Source: Nocardioidaceae bacterium
GTDB taxonomy: Bacteria; Actinomycetota; Actinomycetes; Propionibacteriales; Nocardioidaceae
Length of the DNA: 64,000 nucleotides
Assembly (NCBI GenBank): GCA_030655315.1
Contig: JAURVT010000052.1
Span: 1 to 64,000 of the forward strand
Direction: 5' to 3'
The translations under genes and the position numbers were made by a program. The notes beneath the pieces were generated by a model. The model worked only from the letters and a program-made list of their open reading frames with translations. It was not told where the DNA came from and ran no database searches. This document shows, piece by piece, positions 16,493 to 25,735 of this stretch (position 1 is the stretch's first letter; every line of letters starts with the position of its first letter).

Positions 16493-17584
16493 TCAGGCCG
16501 CGGCCTCGCGCGAGGCCTCGACGGTGCGTCGCGCGGCGAGGGCGGCCACGCGTCCGGCCCGGTTCGCGCCGATCGTGCTCGCCGACGGTCCGTAGCCGAC
16601 GAGCTGGACCCGGTGGTCGCGGGCCGCGGTGGTGGGGGTGTGGGCGTCCTCGCGGGCGACCAGCCGGATGCCGCCGGACGGCTCGCGCAGGCGCAGCGGC
16701 GCGAGGTGGCCGACGGACGGACGGAACCCGGTGGCCCAGACGATGACGTCGGCGGGCCGCGTGGTCCCGTCGGCCCAGCGGACGGCGTGCGGCTCGACCG
16801 ACGCGAACATCGCGTGCCGGTCGTAGGCACCGAGGAGACGGGCCCGCTCCTCCTGCGGGCGGAGCGCCAGGCCGGTGACGCTGACGACGCTCTGCGGCGG
16901 CAGGCCGAGGCGCACCCGCTCCTCGACCAGGGCGACGGCGGAGCGTCCCGCGTCGGCGTCGAAGTCGCCCGGGCCGCGCCAGACCGGCGGCCGACGCGTC
17001 ACCCAGGTGGTGCGGGCCACGGGTGCGAGCTCGCCGAGGATCTGCACCGCGGACGCGCCCCCGCCCACGACCACGACGTCGAGGCCCGCGAGCGCGTCGG
17101 GGCCGTCGTAGTCGTGGGTGTGGACCTGGCGGCCGGCGAAGCGCTCGAGGCCGGGGTAGTGCGGCACGAACGGGCGCTCCCAGGTGCCGGTGGCGTTGAC
17201 GACCGCGGGCGCGGTCCACGCGCCGCGGTCGGTGCCCACGCGCAGGAGGCCGTCGGCGTCCTCGACGCGCGAGACCCGGACGGGCCGCAGGACGCGGAGG
17301 TCGAAGCGGTCCTCGTAGTCGCCGAAGTAGGCCGGCACGGCCTCGCGGGCGGGCGTGGCCGGGTCGGCGTCCGGGGCCGTCAGGCCGGGCAGCGACGCGA
17401 CGCCGTGCACGTCGTGCATCGACAGCGTCCGCCACCGGTGCTGCCAGGCGCCGCCGGGGGCGTCGTTGGCGTCCAGCACCACGTGGTCGACGCCGAGCCG
17501 GGCCAGGTGGTGCGCCGCCGACAGCCCCGCCTGCCCCGCCCCGACCACCACGACGTCGGTGCGGTGCTCGGCCGACGTGCTCAT
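16493..17584 (-). CDS. FAD/NAD(P)-dependent flavoprotein monooxygenase-like oxidoreductase
   Basis: This is a 363-residue protein with an N-terminal FAD Rossmann motif VVVVGAGQAGLSAAHHLARLG (about 11-31). A second nucleotide-binding motif, VVVVGGGASAVQILGEL, lies near the middle, and VIVWATGFRPS is the ATG(F) signature near the C-terminus. This layout is shared by class B-type flavin monooxygenases and CzcO-like oxidoreductases. The substrate cannot be told from sequence. The ATG at 17584 is used. A long hairpin separates it from the upstream hydrolase gene, so it probably has its own promoter in the short gap. Confidence 0.8.
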   Translation of the reverse strand: MSTSAEHRTDVVVVGAGQAGLSAAHHLARLGVDHVVLDANDAPGGAWQHRWRTLSMHDVHGVASLPGLTAPDADPATPAREAVPAYFGDYEDRFDLRVLRPVRVSRVEDADGLLRVGTDRGAWTAPAVVNATGTWERPFVPHYPGLERFAGRQVHTHDYDGPDALAGLDVVVVGGGASAVQILGELAPVARTTWVTRRPPVWRGPGDFDADAGRSAVALVEERVRLGLPPQSVVSVTGLALRPQEERARLLGAYDRHAMFASVEPHAVRWADGTTRPADVIVWATGFRPSVGHLAPLRLREPSGGIRLVAREDAHTPTTAARDHRVQLVGYGPSASTIGANRAGRVAALAARRTVEASREAAA

Positions 17585-17648
17585 ACCAGCAGAACCAGCA
17601 CCCCGACCCCGGTGTTCCCGGCACCCGCATCCCCCGCCCACGCCCCCT

Positions 17649-17723
17649 CCCGTCCGCGATCTGATGGGTTGGCGGGGTTCCCAGGCGGTGAGAACCCCGC
17701 CAACCCATCGGATCGCGGACGGG
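17649..17723. terminator. long hairpin, family 1 (CCCGTCCGCGATCTGA outer stem)
   Basis: The arms 17649-17680 and 17692-17723 pair over 32 bases with one mismatch around an 11-base loop. The outer stem starts CCCGTCCGCGATCTGA, and the inner stem is TGGGTTGGCGGGGTTC. It lies 22 bases past the stop of the debranching-like gene. The same outer stem with a different inner stem recurs at 51363-51445. Confidence 0.75.
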
Positions 17724-17745
17724 GCGGGCGCGGGGGGCGTGCGGG

Positions 17746-19623
17746 TCAGAGGGCGCCGAGGGCGCGGGCGACGGGGACGACGGACGCCGCGGCCCAGGCC
17801 TGGGGGCGGCAGGAGGCGGGGTAGGGCGAGGGTGGGAAGACGGAGTCGTCGAGTCCGGCGAACAGCTCGGGCATCCGGTGGTCGAACCCCTCGGCGGCCC
17901 GCAGCAGGCCGCGCGCGACGGTGGCGGCCGCGTCGACGTGGCCCGTCCGGCGCAGGCCGTCCACCACGACGGCGGTGTCGTGGGTCCAGACCGACCCGCA
18001 GTGGTAGCGCCATGGCCAGTAGCCGCCGTTGTCGCTCGAGAGCGTGCGGATGCCGTGGCCCGAGAACATCGTCGGGTGGAGGAGGCGGGCCGCGACGGTG
18101 GCGGTCTCGTCCTCGTCGAGCAGGCCGGTGCCGAGCAGGTGTCCCATGTTGCTGGCGACGCCGTCGACCCGCTCCTTGCGGGCGTCGAGCGCGAGCGCGG
18201 GGTAGGCGCCGAGCGCGTCCTCGCACCAGAACGCGGCGCGGAAGCGCGTGCTGAGCGCCGCGGCCCACGCCCGCCACTGCCCGCCCCCCGGGCGACCGAA
18301 CGCGTCGAGCAGCTCGGCACCGGCGAGCGCCGCCTCGTGGGCGTAGCCCTGCACCTCGGCGAGCGCGATCGGTCCGTCGGCCAACGAGCCGTCGGCGAAC
18401 CGGATGGAGTCGCCGGAGTCCTTCCAACCCTGGTTGGCCAGGCCGCGCCCGCCGTCGTCGGCGTACTCGGCGAAGCCGTCGCCGTCGGGGTCGGAGTGGT
18501 CGCGCATCCAGCCCAGCGCGGCCTCGAGCGCCGGCAGCAGCGCGCGCACCTCGTCGTCGGGCATCCCGGCGCGCCACGCCTCGGTCAGCACCACGACCCA
18601 CAGGAAGGTGGCGTCGACGGTTCCGTAGTAGACGGGCGGCAGGTGCAGGCCGCGACCGGCGTTCTCGCCCGGCATCACCATGGCCTCGGCCCGCACCTCG
18701 TGCAGGATCTTGCCGGGCTGCTCGGCGGTCTCGGGGTCGGTCCGGATGCCCTGGCGCGACGCGAGCACCCGCAGCGTCGACGCCGCGAGCCCGGGGTGGA
18801 GCGGCACCAGCATCCGCGCCGCCCAGAGGGTGTCGCGCCCGAACAGGGTGAAGAACCAGGGGGCGCCGGCGGCCAGGAACGCGTCGTCCGGCAGGTCGCG
18901 CGTCGCCATCAGGAGACCGTCGAGGTCGCCCAGCGAGCGCTCGGCCAGCCGGCGCAGCGCGGGGTCGTCGGTGCGCACCCGTCCGGCGAGCGCACCGATC
19001 GGACGTGACGTCGGTGCGACCACGGGCGCGGCGTCGTCGGTGCGCAGGGCCCAGGTGAGCCGCTGCTCGCCGTCGGCGGGCACCTCGACGTCCCAGCGCA
19101 GCCGCACCCGCGCACCGTCGACGAGCACGTCGGCGTCGTCGGCGTCGAGCCGGGCCGAGGTGCCGCCGCGTCGCCACCGGAGCTCGGCCGACGGGGCGAC
19201 GAGGTCCGGGCGCACGCCGCCCTTGACGTCCTCGAGCCCGGCGAGGTCGCTCGCGACGGCCACCTCGACGCGCACCCGTGCCGTCGTCGGGAGCGCGGAG
19301 CGCAGCACGAGCGTCTCGACGAGGTCGTCCCCGACCGCCTCGCGCGCACGCTCGAGCAGGAGCTGGGGGTCCGCGGTCGGCGCCGCCACGCTGCGCAGGG
19401 CCGAGGTGAACACGGCCCGGCCGCTGCCGTCGAGCAGGTGCGACAGGGCCTCGGGCTCGTCGCCGTCGACGGTGATGACCGCGTGCGACAGCACCCGGAC
19501 GTCGCCGCGGAAGACGCCCTGGGCGCCGTCCTCGCGGATCTGACCGCCGCGGTCGCTCCAGGCCTGGACGGGCGCCCGGAGGACGACGACGAGGTCGTGC
19601 AGGAAGGGCTGGCGGATCGGCAT
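17746..19623 (-). CDS. amylo-alpha-1,6-glucosidase-like (glycogen debranching) hydrolase
   Basis: This is a 625-residue protein. Residues 1 to about 210 are a beta-rich N-terminal domain typical of bacterial glycogen-debranching-like proteins (FRGDVRVLSHAVITVDG). From about 240 follows an (alpha/alpha)6 barrel with FFTLFGRDTLWAARMLV, NQGWKDSGDSI and GGYWPWRYHCGSVWTHD, which hold conserved catalytic-face residues. There is no signal peptide, so it acts in the cytoplasm, probably on a glucoside brought in by the divergent ABC importer. Two LacI-type operators lie in the 147-base divergent promoter region. The exact linkage cleaved is not predictable. Confidence 0.8.
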   Translation of the reverse strand: MPIRQPFLHDLVVVLRAPVQAWSDRGGQIREDGAQGVFRGDVRVLSHAVITVDGDEPEALSHLLDGSGRAVFTSALRSVAAPTADPQLLLERAREAVGDDLVETLVLRSALPTTARVRVEVAVASDLAGLEDVKGGVRPDLVAPSAELRWRRGGTSARLDADDADVLVDGARVRLRWDVEVPADGEQRLTWALRTDDAAPVVAPTSRPIGALAGRVRTDDPALRRLAERSLGDLDGLLMATRDLPDDAFLAAGAPWFFTLFGRDTLWAARMLVPLHPGLAASTLRVLASRQGIRTDPETAEQPGKILHEVRAEAMVMPGENAGRGLHLPPVYYGTVDATFLWVVVLTEAWRAGMPDDEVRALLPALEAALGWMRDHSDPDGDGFAEYADDGGRGLANQGWKDSGDSIRFADGSLADGPIALAEVQGYAHEAALAGAELLDAFGRPGGGQWRAWAAALSTRFRAAFWCEDALGAYPALALDARKERVDGVASNMGHLLGTGLLDEDETATVAARLLHPTMFSGHGIRTLSSDNGGYWPWRYHCGSVWTHDTAVVVDGLRRTGHVDAAATVARGLLRAAEGFDHRMPELFAGLDDSVFPPSPYPASCRPQAWAAASVVPVARALGAL

Positions 19624-19702
19624 CGGGGCTCCTCGGTCGCGGTGCGCGTGGGCTCGACGGTTGACAGGGCGGTGACGTGCGTCTCATCATGGGCCATCAA
19701 CA

Positions 19703-19748
19703 TTTGATCGATCAAATCCAATCACAACTGTCTCTTGGATCGATCGAA
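19703..19748. promoter_or_regulatory. paired LacI operators in divergent promoter
   Basis: TTTGATCGATCAAA (19703-19716) is a perfect 14-base palindrome. TTGGATCGATCGAA (19735-19748) is a near-palindrome with the same GATCGATC core. Their centres are 32 bases apart, about three helical turns, which suits a LacI-family dimer pair or a short loop. They lie between the hydrolase (minus) and the LacI regulator/importer operon (plus). Confidence 0.75.
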
Positions 19749-19770
19749 TCCACACCGTTCGGGAGGTGTC

Positions 19771-20778
19771 ATGGCGGAGCGAGCCACGCTGTCCAGCGTC
19801 GCCGAGCGTGCCGGCACCTCGCGCCAGACGGTGTCCAACGTGCTGAACGCGCCCGAGCGGGTGCGTCCGGAGACCCGCGACCGCGTCCGGGCGGCGATCG
19901 AGGCCACCGGCTACCGCCCGCACGTCGCCGCGCGCCAGCTGCGCACCCGACGCTCGATGAACGTCGGCCTGCGCCTGATGCCGCTCCAGGACGGCATCAA
20001 CGGATCGATCCTCGACGCGTTCGTGCACGCCCTCACCGAGAACGCCGCCCACGCGGGCTACCGCCTGGTCCTGTTCTCCGCGCCCGACGACGACGGCGAG
20101 ATCGCCGCCTACGACGAGCTGCTCGAGACCGCCGACCTCGACGCCTTCGTGCTGACGAGCACCCACCACGGCGACCGTCGCACCCGCTGGCTGCTCGACC
20201 ACGGCGTCGCCTTCGCGACGTTCGGGCGCCCCTGGAGCGCAGGCACCGACCCGCGCGACTCCGTCCACCACTGGGTCGACGTCGACGGGCGCCTCGGCGC
20301 CGCGGCCGCCACCCGCCACCTGCGCGACCTCGGCCACGAGCGGATCGGCTTCCTCGGCTGGCCCGCCGGTTCCGGCGCCGGCGACGAGCGTCGCGCGGGA
20401 TGGCGCGACGTGCTCGGGGCGGCGGCCGTGCTCGACGAGGCCGTCACCGACGGCGTCCGCCAGGGCTCGGACGCCGCCGCGCGTCTCCTGGCGGCGGGGG
20501 CGACCGCCCTCGTCTGCGCCAGCGACTCGCTCGCGCTCGGGGCGTTCCACCGGACCACCGCCGTCGTCGGCTTCGACGACACCCCCGTCGCCGCGGCCGT
20601 CGGCCTGAGCAGCGTCGCGCAGCCCGTCGAGGCCGCGGCCGCGCACGTCGTCGCGATGCTCGCCCGCGCGCTCGGCGACCCCGTCCCTCCCGTCCTGCCG
20701 TCCACACCCGACCGGCACGTCCTGCTGGAGCCCCGACTCGTCGTCCGCGACGAGCCGGTGTCCCTGGCCCACCCCTGA
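19771..20778 (+). CDS. LacI-family transcriptional regulator
   Basis: This is a 335-residue protein. The N-terminal helix-turn-helix plus hinge reads LSSVAERAGTSRQTVSNVLNAPERVRPETRDRVRAAIEATGY, classical LacI. The rest is a periplasmic-binding-protein-like sugar sensor. ATG at 19771 follows GGGAGG; an in-frame start at 19735 would lie inside the operator. It is the first gene of the importer operon, 11 bases before the binding protein, so it likely represses itself, the importer and the divergent hydrolase until the sugar is present. Confidence 0.92.
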   Translation: MAERATLSSVAERAGTSRQTVSNVLNAPERVRPETRDRVRAAIEATGYRPHVAARQLRTRRSMNVGLRLMPLQDGINGSILDAFVHALTENAAHAGYRLVLFSAPDDDGEIAAYDELLETADLDAFVLTSTHHGDRRTRWLLDHGVAFATFGRPWSAGTDPRDSVHHWVDVDGRLGAAAATRHLRDLGHERIGFLGWPAGSGAGDERRAGWRDVLGAAAVLDEAVTDGVRQGSDAAARLLAAGATALVCASDSLALGAFHRTTAVVGFDDTPVAAAVGLSSVAQPVEAAAAHVVAMLARALGDPVPPVLPSTPDRHVLLEPRLVVRDEPVSLAHP

Positions 20779-20789
20779 AGGAGAACGCC

Positions 20790-22046
20790 ATGTCCCCCCA
20801 CGTCCTGCGTCGCCCGTCCGCGCCCCGCGCGATCGGCGCCCTCCTGGCCGCCGGAGCCCTGACGCTCACCGCCTGCGGCGGCTCGAGCTTCGACGACTCC
20901 GGGTCCGAGGAGGCCGGCGGCGACCTCAGCGTGCTCATCGGCTCCTCCGGCGAGGCCGAGACCAAGGCCGTCGAGGGCGCGGTCGCCGCCTGGGCGAAGG
21001 AGTCCGGGACCGGCGCGAAGGTCACCACGGCGTCCGACCTGCCCCAGCAACTCAGCCAGGGCTTCGCCTCGGGCGACCCGGCCGACGTGTTCTACATCGC
21101 CGCCGACACCTTCGCGGGCTACGCCGACAACGGCTCGCTCGAGCCGTACGCGCAGGACCTGTCGAACCTCGACGACTTCTACCCGACGCTGACGCAGGCC
21201 TTCACCTACGACGACCAGGTCTACTGCGCGCCCAAGGACTTCTCCACGCTCGGCCTCGTCATCAACAGCCAGAAGTGGTCCGAGGCGGGACTCACCGACG
21301 CCGACGTGCCGACCACCTGGGACGAGCTCGCCGACGTCGCGCAGACGCTGACCCAGGGCGACACCGTCGGCCTGGCGATCAGCCCCGAGTACGCCCGCGT
21401 CGGCGCCTTCATGGCGCAGGCCGGCGGTGGGCTGCTGAACGACGAGCAGACCGAGGCGACGGCCGACAGCGACGCCAACGTCGCGGGCCTGAACTACGTC
21501 AAGGGCCTGCTGGCGGACGGGTCGATGGCCTTCACCACCGACATCGGCGCCGGCTGGGGCGGCGAGGCCTTCGGCAAGGGCCAGGCCGCGATGACCATCG
21601 AGGGCAACTGGATCTCCGGCGCGATGCAGGCCGACTTCCCCGACGTCGACTACCAGGTCGCCGAGCTGCCGGCCGGCCCCGCGGGCCAGGCGACGCTGCA
21701 GTTCACCAACTGCTGGGGCATCGCCGCGGACTCGGACAACAAGCCCGCCGCGCGCGAGCTCGTCGAGAAGCTCACCTCGCAGGACGACCAGCTCGGCTTC
21801 GCCAAGGCGTTCGGCGTGATGCCGTCCATCGAGTCCGCGGCCGACCCGTTCAAGACCGAGTACCCGCAGGACGCCGCGTTCGTCGACTCGGCTGCGTTCG
21901 CCAAGAACGTGCCGACGCTGCTCGGCTCGAAGGACGTCATCGACGACCTGAACTCCAAGCTGCCCACGCTCGCGGACACCGACCCCGCGACCATCCTCGA
22001 GACGACGCAGAAGGACCTCGAAGCCGTCGTCGCCGACAGCCAGTGA
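20790..22046 (+). CDS. sugar ABC transporter substrate-binding lipoprotein
   Basis: This is a 418-residue family 1 extracellular solute-binding protein. A lipoprotein signal ends in LTLTACGG, so Cys at about 29 is lipidated. The mature part has the two-lobed binding fold with WDELADVAQTL and AMTIEGNWISG, typical of malto-oligosaccharide or other sugar binding proteins. AAGGAG precedes the ATG by 6 bases. It ends in a GTGA overlap with the first permease gene. The ligand is probably an alpha-glucoside given the neighbouring hydrolase; this is inference. Confidence 0.9.
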   Translation: MSPHVLRRPSAPRAIGALLAAGALTLTACGGSSFDDSGSEEAGGDLSVLIGSSGEAETKAVEGAVAAWAKESGTGAKVTTASDLPQQLSQGFASGDPADVFYIAADTFAGYADNGSLEPYAQDLSNLDDFYPTLTQAFTYDDQVYCAPKDFSTLGLVINSQKWSEAGLTDADVPTTWDELADVAQTLTQGDTVGLAISPEYARVGAFMAQAGGGLLNDEQTEATADSDANVAGLNYVKGLLADGSMAFTTDIGAGWGGEAFGKGQAAMTIEGNWISGAMQADFPDVDYQVAELPAGPAGQATLQFTNCWGIAADSDNKPAARELVEKLTSQDDQLGFAKAFGVMPSIESAADPFKTEYPQDAAFVDSAAFAKNVPTLLGSKDVIDDLNSKLPTLADTDPATILETTQKDLEAVVADSQ

Positions 22047-23068
22047 GCCGGCGCGGGATCAGCGGGCGGCAGGGCGTCGCCGGCTGGACGTTCCTCTCGC
22101 CCGTCGTCCTGGTCCTCGGCCTGTTCCTCGTCCTGCCGGTCTTCATGGCGCTGTGGGTCAGCGTGTCGGACTGGCGGGGCCGGGGGAGCCCGTTCTCCGG
22201 TGACGTGGGGTTCGTCGGGTTCGACAACTACGCCGCGATCCTGTCGGGCGACGGCCGTGCGGCCCGGGACTTCGGCACGTCGATGCGCAACAACGTCTAC
22301 TACGTGGCGCTCGTCGTCCCGCTGCAGACGGCGCTCGCGCTGTTCCTCGCCATGCTCGTCAACAAGCGGGTGCTGCGCGGACGCGGGTTCTTCCGGACGG
22401 CGTTCTACTTCCCGTCGGTCACGAGCTCGGTGGCGATCACGGTGCTCTGGCTGTTCCTGTTCAGCTCGACCGGCGCGGTCAACAAGGTGCTGTCGCTCGT
22501 CGGCCTGGACGGACCCGACTGGTTCCAGGATCCGCGCGGGCTGCTGCACCTGCTGCTCGGCGTCGTCGGCGTCGACTCCGCGCCCGGTGCGCTCGCGAAC
22601 CACGACCTGCTCGGCATCAGCTGGTGGGAGTGGGTCTCGGGGCCGTCGGTGGCGATGACGGCGTTCATCCTGATGGCCATCTTCACCACGTCGGGCACGT
22701 TCATGCTCCTGTTCATCGCGGCCCTGCAGAACCTGGGCGGCGAGATCGAGGAGGCCGGGCAGATCGACGGCGCCAACGCCTGGCAGCGGTTCCGCTACCT
22801 GACGCTGCCGATGCTCCGCCCGACGATGTTCACCGTGCTCACGCTCGGGCTGATCGGCACCTGGCAGGTGTTCGACCAGATCTACACCGGCACCCAGGGC
22901 AACCCGGGCAAGACCACCCTCACCCCCGCGTACCTGTCGTTCAACGCGGCGTTCAACACCCAGCAGTGGGGCCAGGGCGCGGCGATCGCGTTCATCCTGT
23001 TCGCGATCATCGTCGTGCTCACGGTCCTGCAGCGCTGGCTCCTGCGCGAGAAGGACGGTGCCCGATGA
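22043..23068 (+). CDS. sugar ABC transporter permease (MalF/UgpA type)
   Basis: This is a 341-residue membrane protein with six or more helices, beginning WTFLSPVVLVLGLFLVLPVF. The coupling-loop EAA motif reads EEAGQIDGANAWQRFRYLTL, which contacts the ATPase. The start is GTG in a GTGA overlap and the end is an ATGA overlap, so all three transporter genes are translationally coupled. The stretch around residues 155-200 contains an extra extracellular segment rich in Gly/Asp/Leu, as in many CUT1 permeases. Confidence 0.92.
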   Translation: MSRRGISGRQGVAGWTFLSPVVLVLGLFLVLPVFMALWVSVSDWRGRGSPFSGDVGFVGFDNYAAILSGDGRAARDFGTSMRNNVYYVALVVPLQTALALFLAMLVNKRVLRGRGFFRTAFYFPSVTSSVAITVLWLFLFSSTGAVNKVLSLVGLDGPDWFQDPRGLLHLLLGVVGVDSAPGALANHDLLGISWWEWVSGPSVAMTAFILMAIFTTSGTFMLLFIAALQNLGGEIEEAGQIDGANAWQRFRYLTLPMLRPTMFTVLTLGLIGTWQVFDQIYTGTQGNPGKTTLTPAYLSFNAAFNTQQWGQGAAIAFILFAIIVVLTVLQRWLLREKDGAR

Positions 23069-23949
23069 CCACCACCGAGGTCAGGTCGACCCCCACGCCG
23101 GTCACGCCGAAGAGGCGGAGCACCGGGGCGCGGGGCGGCGACGTCGCCACCTACGTGGTGCTGGCACTGCTCGCGATCGTCTACATCTTCCCGTTCCTGG
23201 TCGACGTCGCGACGTCGTTCAAGACCGAGGCCGAGGCCGCCGTCGACCCGCTGTCGCTGGTGCCCTCGACGTGGACCGGCGAGGCCTACTCGCGGCTGTT
23301 CGGCAGCTCGGACTTCCCGACGTGGTTCAAGAACTCCGCGATCGTCACCGTGATCGTCACGCTGGCCCGGGTGTTCTTCTGCTCGCTGGCCGGGTACGCG
23401 CTGGCCCGGCTGACGTTCCGCGGGCGCGCGTTCGTGTTCGCGGCGCTCGTCGCGGTGATGGCGGTGCCCAACGTCGTGCTGCTGATCCCCAAGTTCCTGG
23501 TGCTCAACCAGCTGGGGATGTACGACTCCTACGCCGGCATGATCGTGCCGTTGATGGCCGACGCCGCGGCGGTCTTCATCATGAAGAACTTCTTCGAGTC
23601 CATCCCGGTGAGCGTGGAGGAGCAGGCGCGCATCGACGGCGCCGGCACCTTCCGGACGTTCTGGTCGATCGTGCTGCCGATGGCACGGCCCGCGGTGATG
23701 ACGATCGTGATCCTGTCGTTCCAGGCCTCCTGGAACGAGCTGAACCACTTCATCGTCTCGACCCAGAGTCCCGAGCTGACCACCCTGACCAAGGGCGTGG
23801 CCAACCTCGCGTCCGGCGCGCTCAGCCAGGGCACGCAGTACCCGCTCAAGCTCGCGGCCGCGGCCGTGATGACCATCCCGGTCGCCCTGGTCTTCTTCGT
23901 CTTCCAGAAGCGGATCATGAACGCCTCCTCGGGCGCGGTGAAGGAGTAG
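23065..23949 (+). CDS. sugar ABC transporter permease (MalG/UgpE type)
   Basis: This 294-residue protein is the second permease of the CUT1 importer. Helices begin at about 29 (VVLALLAIVYIFPFLV), and the EAA loop VSVEEQARIDGAGTFRTFWSIVLP is intact. The ATG overlaps the preceding stop. No ATP-binding subunit follows, so the importer probably borrows a shared MsiK-type ATPase encoded elsewhere, which is common in actinobacteria. It is the last gene of the LacI-controlled operon. Confidence 0.92.
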   Translation: MTTTEVRSTPTPVTPKRRSTGARGGDVATYVVLALLAIVYIFPFLVDVATSFKTEAEAAVDPLSLVPSTWTGEAYSRLFGSSDFPTWFKNSAIVTVIVTLARVFFCSLAGYALARLTFRGRAFVFAALVAVMAVPNVVLLIPKFLVLNQLGMYDSYAGMIVPLMADAAAVFIMKNFFESIPVSVEEQARIDGAGTFRTFWSIVLPMARPAVMTIVILSFQASWNELNHFIVSTQSPELTTLTKGVANLASGALSQGTQYPLKLAAAAVMTIPVALVFFVFQKRIMNASSGAVKE

Positions 23950-23996
23950 TCGGGCAGGGAGGGTGAGACGCCGCGGGCGGTGGTAGGTGAGCGTTC

Positions 23997-24002
23997 TACG
24001 AT
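23997..24002 (+). promoter_or_regulatory. -10 element of a leaderless promoter
   Basis: TACGAT ends 6 bases before the ATG at 24009 and no Shine-Dalgarno sequence is present. This spacing would place the transcription start at or next to the A of the start codon, giving a leaderless mRNA, which is common in actinobacteria. Confidence 0.5.
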
Positions 24003-24008
24003 TCGTCC

Positions 24009-24884
24009 ATGACCTCGATCAACCGCCGCCGCGGCGGGACGCTCGCCGCCGTCGCCGCCCTCCTCCTCGCCGCCGCCTGCGCGCCCGCCGAGGAGACCTC
24101 GGGCTCGGCCGACGCCACCGCCACCTCCGACGCCCAGTGCTCGCCCGAGCAGCTCGACACCCAGACGGCGGGCAAGCTGACCGTGGGCACCGACTCGCCG
24201 GCCTACTCGCCGTGGTTCGAGGACGACGACCCCACCAACGGCAAGGGCTACGAGAGCGCCGTGGCCTACGCGGTCGCCAAGGAGCTGGGCTACGCGGCGG
24301 ACGACGTCACGTGGATCACCGTCCCCTTCAACTCCAGCTACCAGCCCGGGGCCAAGAAGTTCGACTTCGACATCAACCAGGTCTCGATCACCGACGCCCG
24401 CGCCAAGGCCGTCGACTTCTCCGACCCGTACTACGAGGCCGCGCAGGCCGTCGTCACCCTCGGCGACAGCGAGTACGACGACGCGACCAGCTTCGCGGAC
24501 CTGAAGGACGCGCAGCTGGGCGCCCAGGTCGGCACCACCTCGCTCCAGGCGATCTCGCAGATCGGCGCCACCAAGGAGCCCCGCGTCTACGACGACTCCA
24601 ACGCCGCCACCCAGGCGCTGCAGAACGGGCAGATCGACGGCCTCGTCGTCGACCTGCCCACCGCGTACTACATCGCCGCCGCCGAGCTCGACGACGGCGA
24701 CGTGATCGGCCAGTTCCAGCCCGAGACGGGTGAGTCCGAGGCGTTCGGCCTGCTGTTCGCCAAGGGCAGCCCGCTCGTCCCGTGCGTCGACCGCGCGCTC
24801 GGCACGCTGCAGGACGACGGCACGCTCGGCGACCTCGAGCAGACCTGGCTGTCCCAGACGACCGGGGTCCCCGAGCTCTCGTGA
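24009..24884 (+). CDS. amino-acid ABC transporter substrate-binding lipoprotein
   Basis: This is a 291-residue family 3 solute-binding protein. The signal ends LLLAAACAP with lipidated Cys at about 22. The mature domain has LTVGTDSPAYSPWF, KFDFDINQVSIT and AQLGAQVGTTS, matching polar or basic amino-acid binding proteins. It heads an overlapping binding protein-permease-ATPase operon. The start is supported by a leaderless promoter rather than a ribosome binding site. The specific amino acid is not determinable. Confidence 0.9.
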   Translation: MTSINRRRGGTLAAVAALLLAAACAPAEETSGSADATATSDAQCSPEQLDTQTAGKLTVGTDSPAYSPWFEDDDPTNGKGYESAVAYAVAKELGYAADDVTWITVPFNSSYQPGAKKFDFDINQVSITDARAKAVDFSDPYYEAAQAVVTLGDSEYDDATSFADLKDAQLGAQVGTTSLQAISQIGATKEPRVYDDSNAATQALQNGQIDGLVVDLPTAYYIAAAELDDGDVIGQFQPETGESEAFGLLFAKGSPLVPCVDRALGTLQDDGTLGDLEQTWLSQTTGVPELS

Positions 24885-25735
24885 GCACGCTCGAGGGGTG
24901 GGTGCCCAGCGAGCGGCAGCGCGAGCGCGACGACCTGCGTCGTCGACGCACGCGTCGGCGCGGGACGGTCGCGTCCGTCTCGACGGTGGTCGTGCTGGGC
25001 GTGCTCGTCGCCGGCGTGCTCGCGGCCCCCGGCTGGGACCGCGTCCGCGGCACCTACCTCTCGGGCGACGTCGCCGCCGAGGCCTTCCCGCTGCTGGCCA
25101 GGGCGTTCGTCCTCAACATCGGGCTGTTCCTCGTCGCCGAGGTGTTCATCCTGCTGCTCGGCACGCTCGTCGCGGTGATCCGCGTCGTCCCGGCGCCGGC
25201 GCTCGCGCCCGTGAAGATCCTGGCCACGCTGTACACCGACGTCTTCCGCGGCACGCCCACCATCCTCGTGGTGTTCCTGGTCGGCTTCGGCCTTCCCGCG
25301 CTCGGCCTGCAGGGCGTGCCCACCAACCTGTTCGTGCTCGCCGTCGTCGCGCTGACGCTCAGCTACGGCGCCTACGTCGCCGAGGTCATCCGCGCCGGCA
25401 TCGAGTCGGTGCACCCCACGCAGTGGGCGAGCGGACGGGCGCTCGGCCTCTCGTACGGCCGGACGCTGCGCCACGTCGTGCTCCCGCAGGCGCTGCGCCG
25501 CGTCGGCCCGCCCCTGCTCAACGACTTCGTGTCGCTCCAGAAGGACACCGCGCTCGCCTCGCTGGTGGGTCTCGGCGAGATCCTGCGCCGCGCCCAGGAG
25601 GTGTCGAGCCGCGACTTCAACTTCACGCCCTACGTCGTCGCCGCCGTGTTCTTCGTGGTGGCCACCATCCCGCTGGCGCGGCTGACGGACTGGCTCGCCG
25701 TCCGCGCCGCCCGTCGCCAGGCCGGTGGCGCATGA
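24881..25735 (+). CDS. amino-acid ABC transporter permease (HisM type)
   Basis: This is a 284-residue membrane protein with a charged N-terminus of about 40 residues rich in Arg, then five or so helices. FRGTPTILVVFLVGFGLP is the usual family stretch and AEVIRAGIESVHPTQWASGR is the coupling EAA loop. It starts at GTG inside a GTGA overlap with the binding protein and ends at ATGA with the ATPase. A single permease gene suggests it forms a homodimer in the importer. Confidence 0.92.
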   Translation: MSTLEGWVPSERQRERDDLRRRRTRRRGTVASVSTVVVLGVLVAGVLAAPGWDRVRGTYLSGDVAAEAFPLLARAFVLNIGLFLVAEVFILLLGTLVAVIRVVPAPALAPVKILATLYTDVFRGTPTILVVFLVGFGLPALGLQGVPTNLFVLAVVALTLSYGAYVAEVIRAGIESVHPTQWASGRALGLSYGRTLRHVVLPQALRRVGPPLLNDFVSLQKDTALASLVGLGEILRRAQEVSSRDFNFTPYVVAAVFFVVATIPLARLTDWLAVRAARRQAGGA

